Program-made: the position numbers and the translations under genes
In this document: one piece after another, positions 1 through 11,719 of the stretch
How the letters are laid out: every line of letters starts with the position of its first letter
Numbering within the stretch: the stretch's first letter is position 1
The notes under the pieces: model-generated
Databases searched by the model: none
Told to the model about the DNA's origin: nothing
What the model saw: the letters and a program-made list of their open reading frames with translations, nothing else
Assembly (NCBI GenBank): GCA_037176705.1
Contig: CM073886.1
Coordinates: forward strand, 16,514,501 to 16,578,500
Source of the DNA: Molossus alvarezi
Taxonomy: Eukaryota; Chordata; Mammalia; Chiroptera; Molossidae
DNA length: 64,000 nt
Direction of reading: 5' to 3'

Positions 1-571
1 GGGGTTGCACCATTCCTACTGGGCTCCTGTCTGATGGAGGAGCTTGTCTCTGCCTGCTTGTTTTGAGGAGAGTGACGTGGTTAACATTCTTAAGCCTTCT
101 TAACTATATTATCAATTCTTTCAGGACTAGTTGCACACACAACTAGTGCTTAGTTTTGATGAACTGAATGTAATCTGAGTGAATGCCATAGTCCAGTTTG
201 GAAAAGAAAAACTACTCTGGTCTCCTTTCTGTATCATAGGCTTTTTCTGTGAGATGCTTACTTTGGAGTGAGATGTCCTCAGTCACAGAATCAAGGATCT
301 GACTGTCAGCTAACATAAAGAGGAAAATAATCAGAAAGAAAATAATGTTTGGAGACACAGCCTTGAGAACCAGCAGCATAACATAGCAAACGCCTAGAAG
401 CTTGCTTCACTAGTGATTTGCAACAATAAACATAAAAGAGACAATCAGATTGGGCTAGCTCATACACATTCTAAAATGTTATTTCATTTTGTATTGCAGT
501 CTTCCTCATACTAGGTCTGTAATGGCTGAGTAGCATGAGGATTATATAAACTAACATCTAGTCAGCCAATG
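1..571. other. Unassigned non-coding DNA
   Basis: No gene, RNA gene or repeat family that I recognise. The DNA is AT-rich with no open frame of note. Confidence 0.5.
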
Positions 572-587
572 AGAAAAATAAAGATTA

Positions 588-851
588 GCCCTGGTCAGTT
601 TGGCTCAGTGGTTAGAGCGTTGGCCCATGGACCAGAGTCATGGGTTCAATTCAGGTCAGGGGCATGTGTCTCGGTTGCAGTTTGGTCCCTGGCCCTAGTT
701 AGGGTTGAGCGGGAGGCAACCAATCGGTGTGTCTCTCTCACATCTCTCTCTCTCTCTGGTCCATGGGCCGACGCTCTAACTGCTGAGCCAAACCGGCCAG
801 GGCTACATGCCCCCCCCCCCCATTCTATCTGAAGATAAATGGAGGAGGTGA
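588..851 (+). mobile_element. Ves SINE, chimeric, with an inverted second head
   Basis: The copy starts with the usual tRNA-like head and runs to the (TC)n tract near 750. Positions 758-803 are then the head of a Ves SINE in reverse complement, followed by a C-run and the normal 3' piece (TCTATCTGAAGATAAATGG). A 16-bp TSD, AGAAAAATAAAGATTA, flanks the whole unit at 572-587 and 852-867. See findings. Confidence 0.9.
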
Positions 852-867
852 AGAAAAATAAAGATTA

Positions 868-1262
868 AAAGTGCTCTTAATATTAATCTACCAAATAACC
901 CAGGCCTATAAAATTATAGAGTATTTCATAATTATCTATTGCTCCTGCTTAAGAAGACCTAAAGTTTTGGTGAAAATAAAATTTTCTCACCTTGCTGACA
1001 TTAAAACACCCTGGATGGGGCTAAGTCCTTTCTACTCTGATGTAAAACAACTAATCACAAGAACTGATTCATTCTGGTTGTCCCAACACTTGATGAAAAA
1101 TCACAAGTTTCTACAGTAAATGGCTGGTGGTGAAACTTAACCTCTTTCTAAAAAATGAAGTCCCAACCAATAAAATATGACAGAGATTCACAGAAACAGG
1201 TAAAAGAAACAAAGGTGGGTACCATGCCTATTTAACCTGATCCTGACTCAAACTTTAGCTGA
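868..1262. other. Unassigned non-coding DNA
   Basis: The 82-codon frame here has no recognisable protein features. No repeat family was recognised. Confidence 0.45.
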
Positions 1263-1276
1263 ACAAAACAAACTTT

Positions 1277-1726
1277 TGATTCTTAGAGAGAGGAAGGGGG
1301 AGAGAGAAACATAGATATGAGAGAGAAACATCTACCTGTTACCCTCCTCCTCTCATACGTGCCCCCACCAAGGATTGAACCCGCAACCTAGGTATGTACC
1401 CTGACCAGAATCAAACCCACAACCTTTTTTTTTAATCCTCACCTGAGGACATTCTTCCATTTTTGTTCTGATAGAGTGGGAGGGAGAAAGAGGAAAAGAG
1501 AGAGAAACATCGATGTGAGAGAGACACATCAAGTGGCCACCTCCCGCACAACCGCAACCGGGGCCGGGGACAAACTGCAACTGAGGCAAGTGCCCTTAGT
1601 GGGAACCGAACCCAGGTCTCTCTGGACTGCAGGCCGACGCTCTAACCGCTGAGCCAAAGCGGCCAGGGCCATAACCTTTTTTGTGTATGGGATGATGTTC
1701 AACCAACTGAGTCACCTGGCCAGGGC
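1277..1726 (-). mobile_element. Ves-type SINE (short form), interrupted
   Basis: Antisense copy whose head (GTCACCTGGCCAGGGC) ends at 1726. TSD ACAAAACAAACTTT occurs at 1263-1276 and again at 1727-1740. The body is split by a second SINE at 1431-1669. Confidence 0.88.
1431..1669 (-). mobile_element. Ves SINE nested in another Ves SINE
   Basis: Complete antisense copy from ATCCTCACCTGAGGAC (tail hairpin) to GGCCAGGGC (head). The near-identical TSD CA(C/T)AACCTTTTTT lies at 1418-1430 and 1670-1682, inside the older SINE. Confidence 0.9.
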
Positions 1727-1740
1727 ACAAAACAAACTTT

Positions 1741-1961
1741 AAAAAACTTTTTTTCCCTTTATTGATTTTACAGAGAGAGGAAGGGAGAGGGAGAGAGAGA
1801 GAGAGAAACATTGATGAGAGAGAACATCGGTTGGCCACCACCTGCATGCCCCCCACTGGGGATCTGGACCACACCTGGGCATGTGCCCTGACTGGGAATC
1901 AAACCAGCGACGTCTTGGTGCACAGGTCGATGCTCAACCACTGAGCCACACCAAATGGGCC
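1741..1961 (-). mobile_element. Ves-type SINE (short form)
   Basis: Antisense copy without the ATCCTC..GAGGAT hairpin; its tail reads TTATTGATTTTACAGAGAGAGG. TSD ACAAAACAAACTTT at 1727-1740 is shared with the preceding SINE and repeats at 1962-1975, so two SINEs sit in tandem at one target. Confidence 0.88.
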
Positions 1962-1975
1962 ACAAAACAAACTTT

Positions 1976-2480
1976 TAGAAGAACATACTCCCTCCCTCTC
2001 CACCCTGCTATTGAAACAGGTGCTTTCTGTACTTGGTTCCCTCTCTTTAGTAATGGATAGATATGCTGCCACCATGGACAAATATGAGTAGCTGGACACC
2101 ACTCTGTGATCATATTCCCGTGCACTGCCTTCTTCTTACCTTCCATACTTAGCATTAATAAAAGCTACTCTGCTAAATGCTACGTTGCTGAGTAGTAACA
2201 CTGTGATTTCAGTGGTAACAAACTTCACAGACCCATTCCTCCCACCTCTAAAAAACTCCTGAATTATGATTTAATATCATGGGCCTTCGCAGAAGCTACA
2301 GAAACAAAATCTTTGAAAGATAACATTTGGCATACCCATTAACAGCCTACCAAGTAGTATATCATTTATTCATTTGCTCATTCACTCATTTACCTATCCA
2401 ACAAATTAAATATTTATTGAGTATTTACTGAGGATTAGAACCTAGGCTAAGTGTTGAAAGAAACAAACAAAAAAAGAGTA
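1976..2480. other. Unassigned DNA, possibly an L2 end
   Basis: No gene recognised. The stretch near 2400-2460 (TATTTATTGAGTATTTACTGAGG) resembles the 3' part of an old L2 or MIR in antisense, but it is too short to assign. Confidence 0.35.
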
Positions 2481-2499
2481 CTCTAATTTCAGAAACTGA

Positions 2500-2640
2500 G
2501 TACAGATGAAAACTGTGACTTAAACAAGAGATTTCAGTTCCCTCGTCTATAAAATGAAAATATTAGTAACAACAATATCATCTCATAGGGATATTGTGAG
2601 GACTGCATGAGTTAATGCACATAAAAAGGGAAATGCAAAA
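2500..2640 (+). repeat. MIR SINE fragment
   Basis: Matches the MIR central and 3' region in order: 'CAGTTCCCTCGTCTATAAAATG', 'TCATAGGGATATTGTGAGGA', 'GAGTTAATGCACATAAA'. Divergence is high, as expected for this old family. Confidence 0.7.
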
Positions 2641-3310
2641 GGGAAAGACAGTGCTTTTCCTTAGAGAATCTTCAAATACTCAGGAGTAACTCAATGTAAA
2701 TGAAGAAAGGACATGATGTAATGCTCATAAAATTAAATTAGAGAGTGGAAGATGGCAGTGAATGTGAGGACAATTAGTAGGTAATGACACACATCTACAA
2801 GAATAGGGAATTACATGAATTCAACTCTATGTGCTGACAGGATGTTCGAAAGTGACAGAAGGCATTTTACAGTGAGTTTTAGAAAAGAAAAGTGAAGGTC
2901 TATGAAAACTCTTGGAACAGTGTAATGTAACAGTTTAAATAATCAGAAGAGGCTATAAAACAAGAGAGCTAGAAGGAAAGCTGTTAAGAACAAAAACAGA
3001 CTAACAACGAATAAATTGTTATTCATCAAATGGTAACATGGAATGCCATCAGACAGAAGAGAGTATGTCAAGTTACATCTGAAGCAGGTACAACAGGAGT
3101 CAAAGACTATATTTTTTTCCCTAGAGAACTGAGAGATAATAGCTAATTTTAGGAGTCAAAGATTTAAGTACAAAACAATGGAAACAGACAATGGAAAATA
3201 GATTCTAGAAAAAAGATAAATGAAAGACTCAATTTAAAATTTGAGGAAAGGTGGCAGCTAAATAATTGAGAAATAAAGCCAACAAAGGGAATACATTGAA
3301 AATAGAAATA
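2641..3310. other. Unassigned non-coding DNA
   Basis: A-rich sequence without a recognisable gene or repeat consensus. Confidence 0.4.
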
Positions 3311-3469
3311 GCCCTGGCCAGTTGGCTCAGTGGTCAGAACGTCGGCCTGTGGACCAGAGAGTCCCAGGTTCAGTTCCCATAAGGGCATGTACCTTAGTTG
3401 TGGTTCGACTCCTGCCCCGGTTGGGGTCGTGTGGGTGGCAACCACTCGATGTGTGTCTCTCACATCGAT

Positions 3470-3510
<41 letters not shown>

Positions 3511-3573
3511 CCTTTCTCTCCCTCCTGCTCTATCTGAAGATAAATGCAAAAATGTCCTCAGGTGAGGATAAAA
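3311..3573 (+). mobile_element. Ves SINE
   Basis: Full-length sense copy: head, (TC)n at about 3473-3506, TATCTGAAGATAAATGC and the terminal hairpin GTCCTC-AGGT-GAGGAT. Flanks GAAAATAGAAATA and GAAAATAAAAACA may be a diverged TSD. Confidence 0.88.
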
Positions 3574-3574
3574 A

Positions 3575-4180
3575 GAAAATAAAAACAATAAAGTTATATG
3601 ATGCCAAGTCACAAAAAAGTCAGTCACAAAAGGCCACATACTATATGATTCCTTTTTTTAAAAAAAAAATATTTTTCTTTATTAATTTGAGAGAGAGAGG
3701 AAAGGAGAGGAAGGGATAGAAACATTGATGAGAAAGAACATTGATGAGAAAGAACATTGATGAGAAAGAACATTGACTGGCTGCCTCCTGCATGCCCCCC
3801 ACTGAGGACTGGCCTGAAACCTGGCCATGTGCCCTGACCGGGAATCAAACCGGCGACCTCTTGGTGCATGGGTTGACACTCAACCACTGAGCCACACCAG
3901 CCAGGCACTATATGATTCTTTTTATATGAGATGTCCAGAAAAGGCAAATCCATAGAGACAGAAAGTAGAGTAGTAGTTGCCAGAGGTTTGGAAGGTAGGG
4001 GGATGAGAAGCAACTGTTAATGGGTACAGGGTTTCTTTTTGGGGTGATAAAATGTTCTGAAATTAGATTGTGGTGATAGTTGCACAACTGTGGGAATATA
4101 CTAAAAACCACTGAATTGTATATTTTAAATGGATGAATTATATAATATGTGAATTAGACCTCAATCAAGCTGCTCTTTTA
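3575..4180 (+). mobile_element. Old L1 3' UTR (L1M-like), interrupted
   Basis: Shows the typical order of old L1 3' ends: CACAAAAGGCCACATACTATATGATTCC, then GAGATGTCCAGAAAAGGCAAATCC, then TGGTGATAGTTGCACAACTGTG. It is split by the SINE at 3652-3906. Confidence 0.75.
3652..3906 (-). mobile_element. Ves-type SINE (short form) with a 16-bp tandem triplication
   Basis: Antisense copy flanked by TSD ACTATATGATTC (3640-3651 and 3907-3918). Positions 3723-3770 hold three exact copies of CATTGATGAGAAAGAA, which is part of the normal SINE body. Confidence 0.9.
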
Positions 4181-4189
4181 AAAAGGGGG

Positions 4190-5223
4190 GAAAAAATAAA
4201 GCTATGTGAGAACTTCAACAAGATGCAACAACAGTTCTCAGATTAGTAGAAGAAACAATATAAAGCCAGTAAGAAACACACTATCCTTGGGAATTCAAGG
4301 AAAATGAGTGGGCAGTGGCAGGTAAAAGAAAATATTAAAAATAAAGGCTTGGAAATAGATAACATGGTAGAGCTAGGATGGAAAAACAAATAAATGAGGC
4401 TAAATAACCTTGAAGAACTAAAAATTAAACACGACCAGAGTTCAGAAGTCTTGGAGAAATTAAACAAAACAAAAGTTTGACCTTCTCAAGATATCTCCAA
4501 GAATCATCAAATTTGCAACTCTCACTGCTGCAGTCTAGTCCAAAAGAGCTGGGCTGACACCCAAGCTGTCTTCTTAGATTGCCAACCTGATTCCCCATGA
4601 TGGCAAGAGTTCACCACACAGCATAACAAGGTTGCCTAGTGCCACGCCTGCCTCTTTACTTCCACAAAGCAGAAGGCCCAGGCTTTCCCTGGCTGCCTTG
4701 AACACTGCTGTTTCCTTTTCATCCACGAGGACATTTATTTGCAAAGGCATCTTCTTCTGCTGCAGGGGCAGTGCTAACCACATTGACACTTCCTGTGAGC
4801 ATCTTCAGCTGCAAAGAAAGGCAAAACAGCCAACCTCACCCTCCCTCACCTGGGAACTTCTTATTATGCAAAGCAAAATATACAATTCTTATAATTCCTG
4901 ACTGGCTTTCCCTAGGAGTAGCCACACCAGCACCTTCACCACCTCTTACTTGGTGGAAATGTTTATCCTGGCTTCTGGCTTGCTCCCAAATCACATTTGC
5001 AGCACAGTCACATGGTTGCTATGAATTTCACTTTTCAAGTCAACCAATTTTCAATTCACATTAAGGCCTTCTCTTTTCTGATGAGTGTTTTCACACTGGC
5101 TGGAGCACTGACCAGAACACTTCACCAAACTGCATTTTCTTGTTCCCAAAGAGCACATGGCAGACTTGTTCAAGCCAAGTAACTGAGAAACTTCTATTTT
5201 CTGATCAAGAGACAGTATCTTCT
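4190..5223. other. Unassigned DNA with a short segment repeated at 6859
   Basis: No gene or repeat family recognised. A minus-strand 71-codon frame (4574-4789) ends in a composition that could be protein, but the flanking frames are closed and no splice sites or family features support it. Positions 5023-5098 recur, diverged, at 6859-6931. Confidence 0.4.
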
Positions 5224-5464
5224 GCCCTGGCCAGGTGGCTCAGTTGGTTGAAGCAGCGTCCCATACACCAAAACATTGGGATTTGATTCCCAGTCAGGGC
5301 ACATATTGAGGTTGCAGGTTCCATACCTGGTCAGGACATGTACAGGAAGCAACTGATTGATGTTTCTCTCTCATCAATCTTTCTCTCTCTCTCTCTTCCT
5401 TCCTCTCTCTAAAATCAATAAAGATATCCTTGGGTAAGGATTAAAAAAAAAAGAAAGAAAGAAA
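5224..5464 (+). mobile_element. Ves SINE
   Basis: Sense copy carrying both the AAAATCAATAAA motif of the short form and the terminal hairpin. Here the hairpin reads ATCCTT-GGGT-AAGGAT (5426-5441), a paired change from the usual ATCCTC/GAGGAT. A likely TSD, AGTATCTTCT/AGTTATCTTCT, flanks it. Confidence 0.85.
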
Positions 5465-5571
5465 GTTATCTTCTTAGATAGCTTCAATTTCTCTAACTTC
5501 ACTTCAGCACTGGAAGTAGTCTTTCTATTTTAGACCTTCCTCAGATGAATCAAAGTTTTGTTTGTGTGGTA

Positions 5572-5825
5572 CTTTTTTTTAATCCTCACCTGAGGATATT
5601 TTTCTATTTATCATTAGATAGAGTGGGAGAGAGAGAGGGAGAGTGAAAAAGAGAGAGAGAGAGACACGGATGTGAGAGAGACACAATGATCGGTTGCCTC
5701 CTGTATGACCCAATCAGGGCTGGGGACGAACCACAATCGAGGTACATGCCCTTGACTGGAATCAAACCTGCAACTCATTGGTCCCCGGGCCAACACTCTA
5801 ACCACTGAGCAAAACTGGCTAGGGC
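5572..5825 (-). mobile_element. Ves SINE
   Basis: Complete antisense copy with tail hairpin ATCCTC-ACCT-GAGGAT. TSD TGTGTGGTA lies at 5563-5571 and 5826-5834. Confidence 0.9.
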
Positions 5826-5860
5826 TGTGTGGTATGTTTTTATTAAAAATGTTGCTAGGT

Positions 5861-6086
5861 CCCTGGCCAGTGTTTCCCAATGGTTAGAGCATTGGCCAAG
5901 CACCACAGGGTCACAGGTTTGATTCCAGTCAAGGGCACATACCTGGGTTGCAGGTTTGATCCCTGGCCCCAGTCAGGCATGTGGGGGAGGGAGCCAATCA
6001 ATGTGTCTCCCCCACATTGATGTTTCTCTATCACTCCCCCTCCTTCCCTCCCTTACTTCCACTCACTACTAAAATCAGTGAAAAAA
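5861..6086 (+). mobile_element. Ves-type SINE (short form)
   Basis: Sense copy from CCCTGGCCAGTG to ACTACTAAAATCAGTGAAAAAA, without the hairpin. It directly abuts the next SINE. Confidence 0.8.
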
Positions 6087-6241
6087 GCCCTGGCCAGTTT
6101 GGCTCAGCGATTAGAGCATTGGCCTGCAGACCAATGAGATTCCAGTTTGATTCCAGTCAAGGGCATGTACCTCAGTTGCAATTCGTCCCTGGCCCTGGTC
6201 GGGGTCATGTAGGAGGCAACTGGTTGATGTTTCTCTCTCTC

Positions 6242-6295
<54 letters not shown>

Positions 6296-6358
6296 TCCCT
6301 CTCCCTCTTTCCCACTCTATCTGAAGATAAACAGAAAAATATCCTGGCTGGGTGATTC
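6087..6358 (+). mobile_element. Ves SINE with long (TC)n tract
   Basis: Sense copy placed in the A-tail of the previous SINE. The (TC)n tract covers about 6233-6307. The 3' end is damaged (AATATCCTGGCTGGGTGATT), so the hairpin is lost. Confidence 0.85.
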
Positions 6359-6655
6359 ACTCTCCCATCAACATGCAGATGTATGACTTGTACGAAAATG
6401 TGACCTTGAGCTGCAGTCTACAGCCTCTCACATAAAGGGGGATGAGTCCTCAGAAGCTCCATTGTCTTAAGACTGGAAAGTAGGGCTCTGCTACAGACCT
6501 TTAAGGACAGATGGAAGTGGGCAGAAGCCCCATGCATTCAGACTCCCTGGGAAGGAAGGTTCCAAACCCTCAAGCAAGCAGATCCCTGCTCAGTAGAGGT
6601 GCTGGTCCCAAACCAGGCAGATGAGTACTTGAAGAAAAGAAGACACGAAGAGCAG
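6359..6655. other. Unassigned non-coding DNA
   Basis: No gene or repeat family recognised. Confidence 0.35.
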
Positions 6656-6659
6656 CTAA

Positions 6660-8585
<1,926 letters not shown>

Positions 8586-8722
8586 AAATACACTAAAATA
8601 TTAACAGGATAACAGGATTATGAAAACATTCACTTTCTATATTGAAAATTTTTCTCATTTATTTTCATTTTCTATATCACATATTCTTATTTACTTTATG
8701 TTTAAAATAAGCATGACTTTTT

Positions 8723-8980
8723 TTTTTTTTAATTTTTTTTTTATCCTCACCCGAGGATATTTTTCCATTTTTTGTACAGATAGAGTGGGAGGGAGAGAGA
8801 GGAAGGAGAGAGAGAGAGAAACATCGACGTGAAGGGACACATCGAGTGGCTGCCACCCGCACGACCAACCAGGGCCGGGGACAAACTGCAACCGAAGTAA
8901 GTGCCCTTAGCGGGAACCGAACCCGGGTCTCTCCGGACCGCAGGCCGACGCTCTAACCGCTGAGCCAAACTGGCCAGGGC
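8723..8980 (-). mobile_element. Ves SINE, well preserved
   Basis: Complete antisense copy retaining CpG-rich head bases. The 14-bp TSD AAGCATGACTTTTT at 8709-8722 and 8981-8994 is perfect, suggesting a fairly recent insertion. Confidence 0.93.
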
Positions 8981-9139
8981 AAGCATGACTTTTTGAATTG
9001 ATGACAAAATATGTTAGACATAGAAACATGTAAGAAATAATAGGCTCAAGACCATGGTCCCACCTAAGAAATAAAACATTACCTGCTGTGGTCAGGTTCC
9101 CTGTGGGCCTTCCCCCACTGCAAACCTTTCTCCCCCACA

Positions 9140-9400
9140 GAGTGGGTGACTATCCTGAATGCCACTGCCACTTTGCTCCTCCCCATGCACTGCTTTAGGT
9201 TTTCACTACATATATATAATGCCAAGCAATATACAGCACTAATATGCCTTTTAAAATTTACATACATGACATCATTTTACAAGTATCCTTCTGAAAGTTG
9301 CTTTTTTTGGTCCAGCAATATGTTTGAGATTAATCCATATTCATCCATATGTATGATCTTCAGTCATTTATTTTAAAAACTATTAAGTTTTCCACAATTA
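9140..9400 (-). mobile_element. Old L1-like fragment
   Basis: Resembles antisense old L1 sequence (ATGACATCATTTTACAAG, GTTGCTTTTTTTGGTCCAGC, GAGATTAATCCATATTCATC). Family assignment is approximate. Confidence 0.45.
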
Positions 9401-9795
9401 TACCACAATTCAAAAAAGAAAAACTGTAAGTATTAGGTTAATTAACACCAACTATGAACTCTGTGTGCTATTAAAAATAAGAAAGAAATATGATAAATAG
9501 GGTAAATATATAATTAACAGAAAATACCACTGATTCAAAGACTATGTCATAAATATAAATTTAAGAAAGAAATGGAATTTGTAGAAACCAGTAAAAAAAA
9601 TAAAATAAAATAAAAAAATAAGGAAAGGAGCTCAAGGATGAAAGAAAAGTTGCTGAAAAAAAAAGTCAAAGAAATCAAACTCAGGGAAGGTGGCCAGCCA
9701 GGCATCACAAAATCACCTTAAAACAGAAAAACCAAAATAGAGAAATAAAATAAAAGGCATACTTTTCCCAGGACGAGTCCTTGGTAGAAGTATAG
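9401..9795. other. A-rich unassigned DNA
   Basis: AT-rich; no gene or clear repeat. Confidence 0.35.
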
Positions 9796-9807
9796 AAAGT
9801 GAATGTT

Positions 9808-10030
9808 GCCGGGCCGGTGTGGCTCAGTGGTTGAGTACCGAGACCCATGCTCCAAGAGGTCACTGGTTCAATTCCCAGTCAGGACACATGCCTAGGTTGT
9901 GGGCCAAATCCCCAGTAGGGGGCATGCAGGAGGCGGCCAATTGATGTTTTCTCTCATCGATGTTTCTATTTCTCTCTCTCTTTCTAAAATCAATAAAGAA
10001 GAATATTAAAAAAAAAAAAGAAAAGAAAAA
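9808..10030 (+). mobile_element. Ves-type SINE (short form)
   Basis: Sense copy with the alternative head (GCCGGGCCGGTGTGGCTCAG) and CTAAAATCAATAAAG tail. TSD AAAGTGAATGTT at 9796-9807 and 10031-10042. Confidence 0.92.
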
Positions 10031-10042
10031 AAAGTGAATGTT

Positions 10043-10473
10043 TTCCATATCCTATTGTCCTAAGGTTTTGATGTATCAATATGGGTGTGTGTATTTCTAT
10101 ATGTTTCTTTTTAAATTAATGTTTTCAATTTTATTGAGCTATAACTAACAAATAGAATTGTAAGATATTAAAAAATATATCCCTTTTATTAAAGGGATAA
10201 AATAAAACGAGATCTTCAAATGAGAAGTTAACAAGGCTGAGAGTTGACAACTCCATTATCCCTGGTTAAGAAAATCCTCAGGACTGCTGTTGGTTTAGGC
10301 CAACATGCCTGACACTTCATGCAATTAAAATATGGACAGGGGTCCCAAGGAACAGATCAGTACCAGGCTGACTCACGGCCAGGTGAGGAGCAGATATCGG
10401 CCCACTCAGCAATATGGCTCAGACCTAGTATTTCAGTCATATACAGCTGGGCTTAGAGAAGTCTGACAGGCTT
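10043..10473. other. Unassigned DNA with a small old L1 piece
   Basis: Positions 10105-10165 (TTCAATTTTATTGAGCTATAAC) look like the antisense end of an old L1. The rest is unassigned. Confidence 0.4.
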
Positions 10474-11400
10474 TCAAGCACTGTTGGTGGGAACGCAGAT
10501 TGGTGCAGTCACTGTGGAAAACAGTATGGACTTTCCTCAAAAAGTTAAAAATGGAGCCCTGGACAGTTTGGCTCAGCAGTTAGAGCGTTGGCCTGTGGAC
10601 TGGAGAGTCCCGGGTTTGGTTGCCGCTAAAGGCACATACCTCAGTTGCAGTTTGTCCCCTGCCCTGGTTGGGGTTTTGTGGGTGGCAACCATTCAATTTG
10701 TCTCTCTCACATCGATGTTTCTCTCTCTTCCTCCCTCTCTCTTCTGCTCTATCTGAAGATAAATGAAAAAAAAAAAAAAAAAAAAGTTAAAAATGGAACT
10801 ACCTCTTGACCCAGTGATTCCACCTCTGGGGATTTATCCAAAGAAACCCTAACATGAATTCAAAAGAACATATGCACTCCTATGTTCATTGCAGTGTTAT
10901 TTATAATAGCCAAAATATGGAAGCAACCCACATGCCCATCAATAGTGGATAAAAAAAATCTGTGGTACATATATACAATGAAACACTACTAAGCCATAAA
11001 AAAGAATGAAATCTTATCATTTGCAAAAGCATGGATGGATCTAGAGGGTAATAAGTCAGTCAGAGAAAGGCAAATACCATATAATTTCACTTATACATGG
11101 AATCTAAAGAACAAAATAAACCAACAAACAAAACTGAAACAGACTCATAGACACAGAGAGCAGACTGGTGGTTGCCAGACGGAAGGGGGACCAGGGGACT
11201 GGGTGAAAAAGGTGAAGGGATTAAGAAGTACAAATTGGAAATTAAAAATAGCATAGAGAATATAGGCAACGATATTGCAATTATGTATGGTGTCAGGTGA
11301 GTACTGAAAATATCAGGTGGAACACTCTGTAAAGCATCTGATTGCTTAACCATTATGCTGTAATCTGAAACCAATACAAAATAATATTAAAAGTGAACTG
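10474..11400 (+). mobile_element. L1 fragment: 3' end of ORF2 and 3' UTR
   Basis: Begins with the ORF2-end motif GTTGGTGGGAACGCAGATTGG and continues through ATTTATAATAGCCAAAATATGG to a 3' UTR near 11,390. Stops and frameshifts interrupt ORF2. A Ves SINE splits it at 10556-10780. Confidence 0.85.
10556..10780 (+). mobile_element. Ves SINE nested in L1
   Basis: Sense copy with perfect 17-bp TSD AAAAAGTTAAAAATGGA (10539-10555 and 10781-10797). The A-tail follows GATAAATG directly, so the terminal hairpin is absent. Confidence 0.93.
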
Positions 11401-11483
11401 TAATTAAAAAATAAAAAAAGAAATAGATACTCTACTAATTACGGTAGAAAAATAAAAACAGCAAAGCTTGGAAACATTGAGGG

Positions 11484-11719
11484 TTTTTTTTAATCCTCAC
11501 CCGAGGACATTTTTGCATTTATCTTCAGATAGAGAAGGAGGGAGAGAAGAAGGAAGAGAGAGAGAGAGAGAGAGAGACATTGACTGGTTGCCACCCACAC
11601 AACCCCAACTGGGGCCAGTGACAAACTGCAACCAAGGTATATGCCCTTAGCAGGAACCGAACCTGGTCTCTCTGGTCCACAGGCCGAAACTCTAACCGCT
11701 GAGCCAAACTGGCCAGGGC
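11484..11719 (-). mobile_element. Ves SINE
   Basis: Complete antisense copy, from ATCCTCACCCGAGGAC to CTGGCCAGGGC. No clear TSD. Confidence 0.88.

Noticed and set aside
588..660. tRNA genes suggested by the heads of the ~50 SINEs
   Set aside because: These are diverged tRNA-derived SINE heads followed by SINE bodies, not tRNA genes with closed acceptor stems.
3723..3770. CRISPR-like direct repeats
   Set aside because: Three contiguous 16-mers without spacers inside a SINE; the genome is mammalian.
4574..4789. 71-codon minus frame resembling protein
   Set aside because: Adjacent sequence is closed in all frames and no splice sites or homologous family are apparent.
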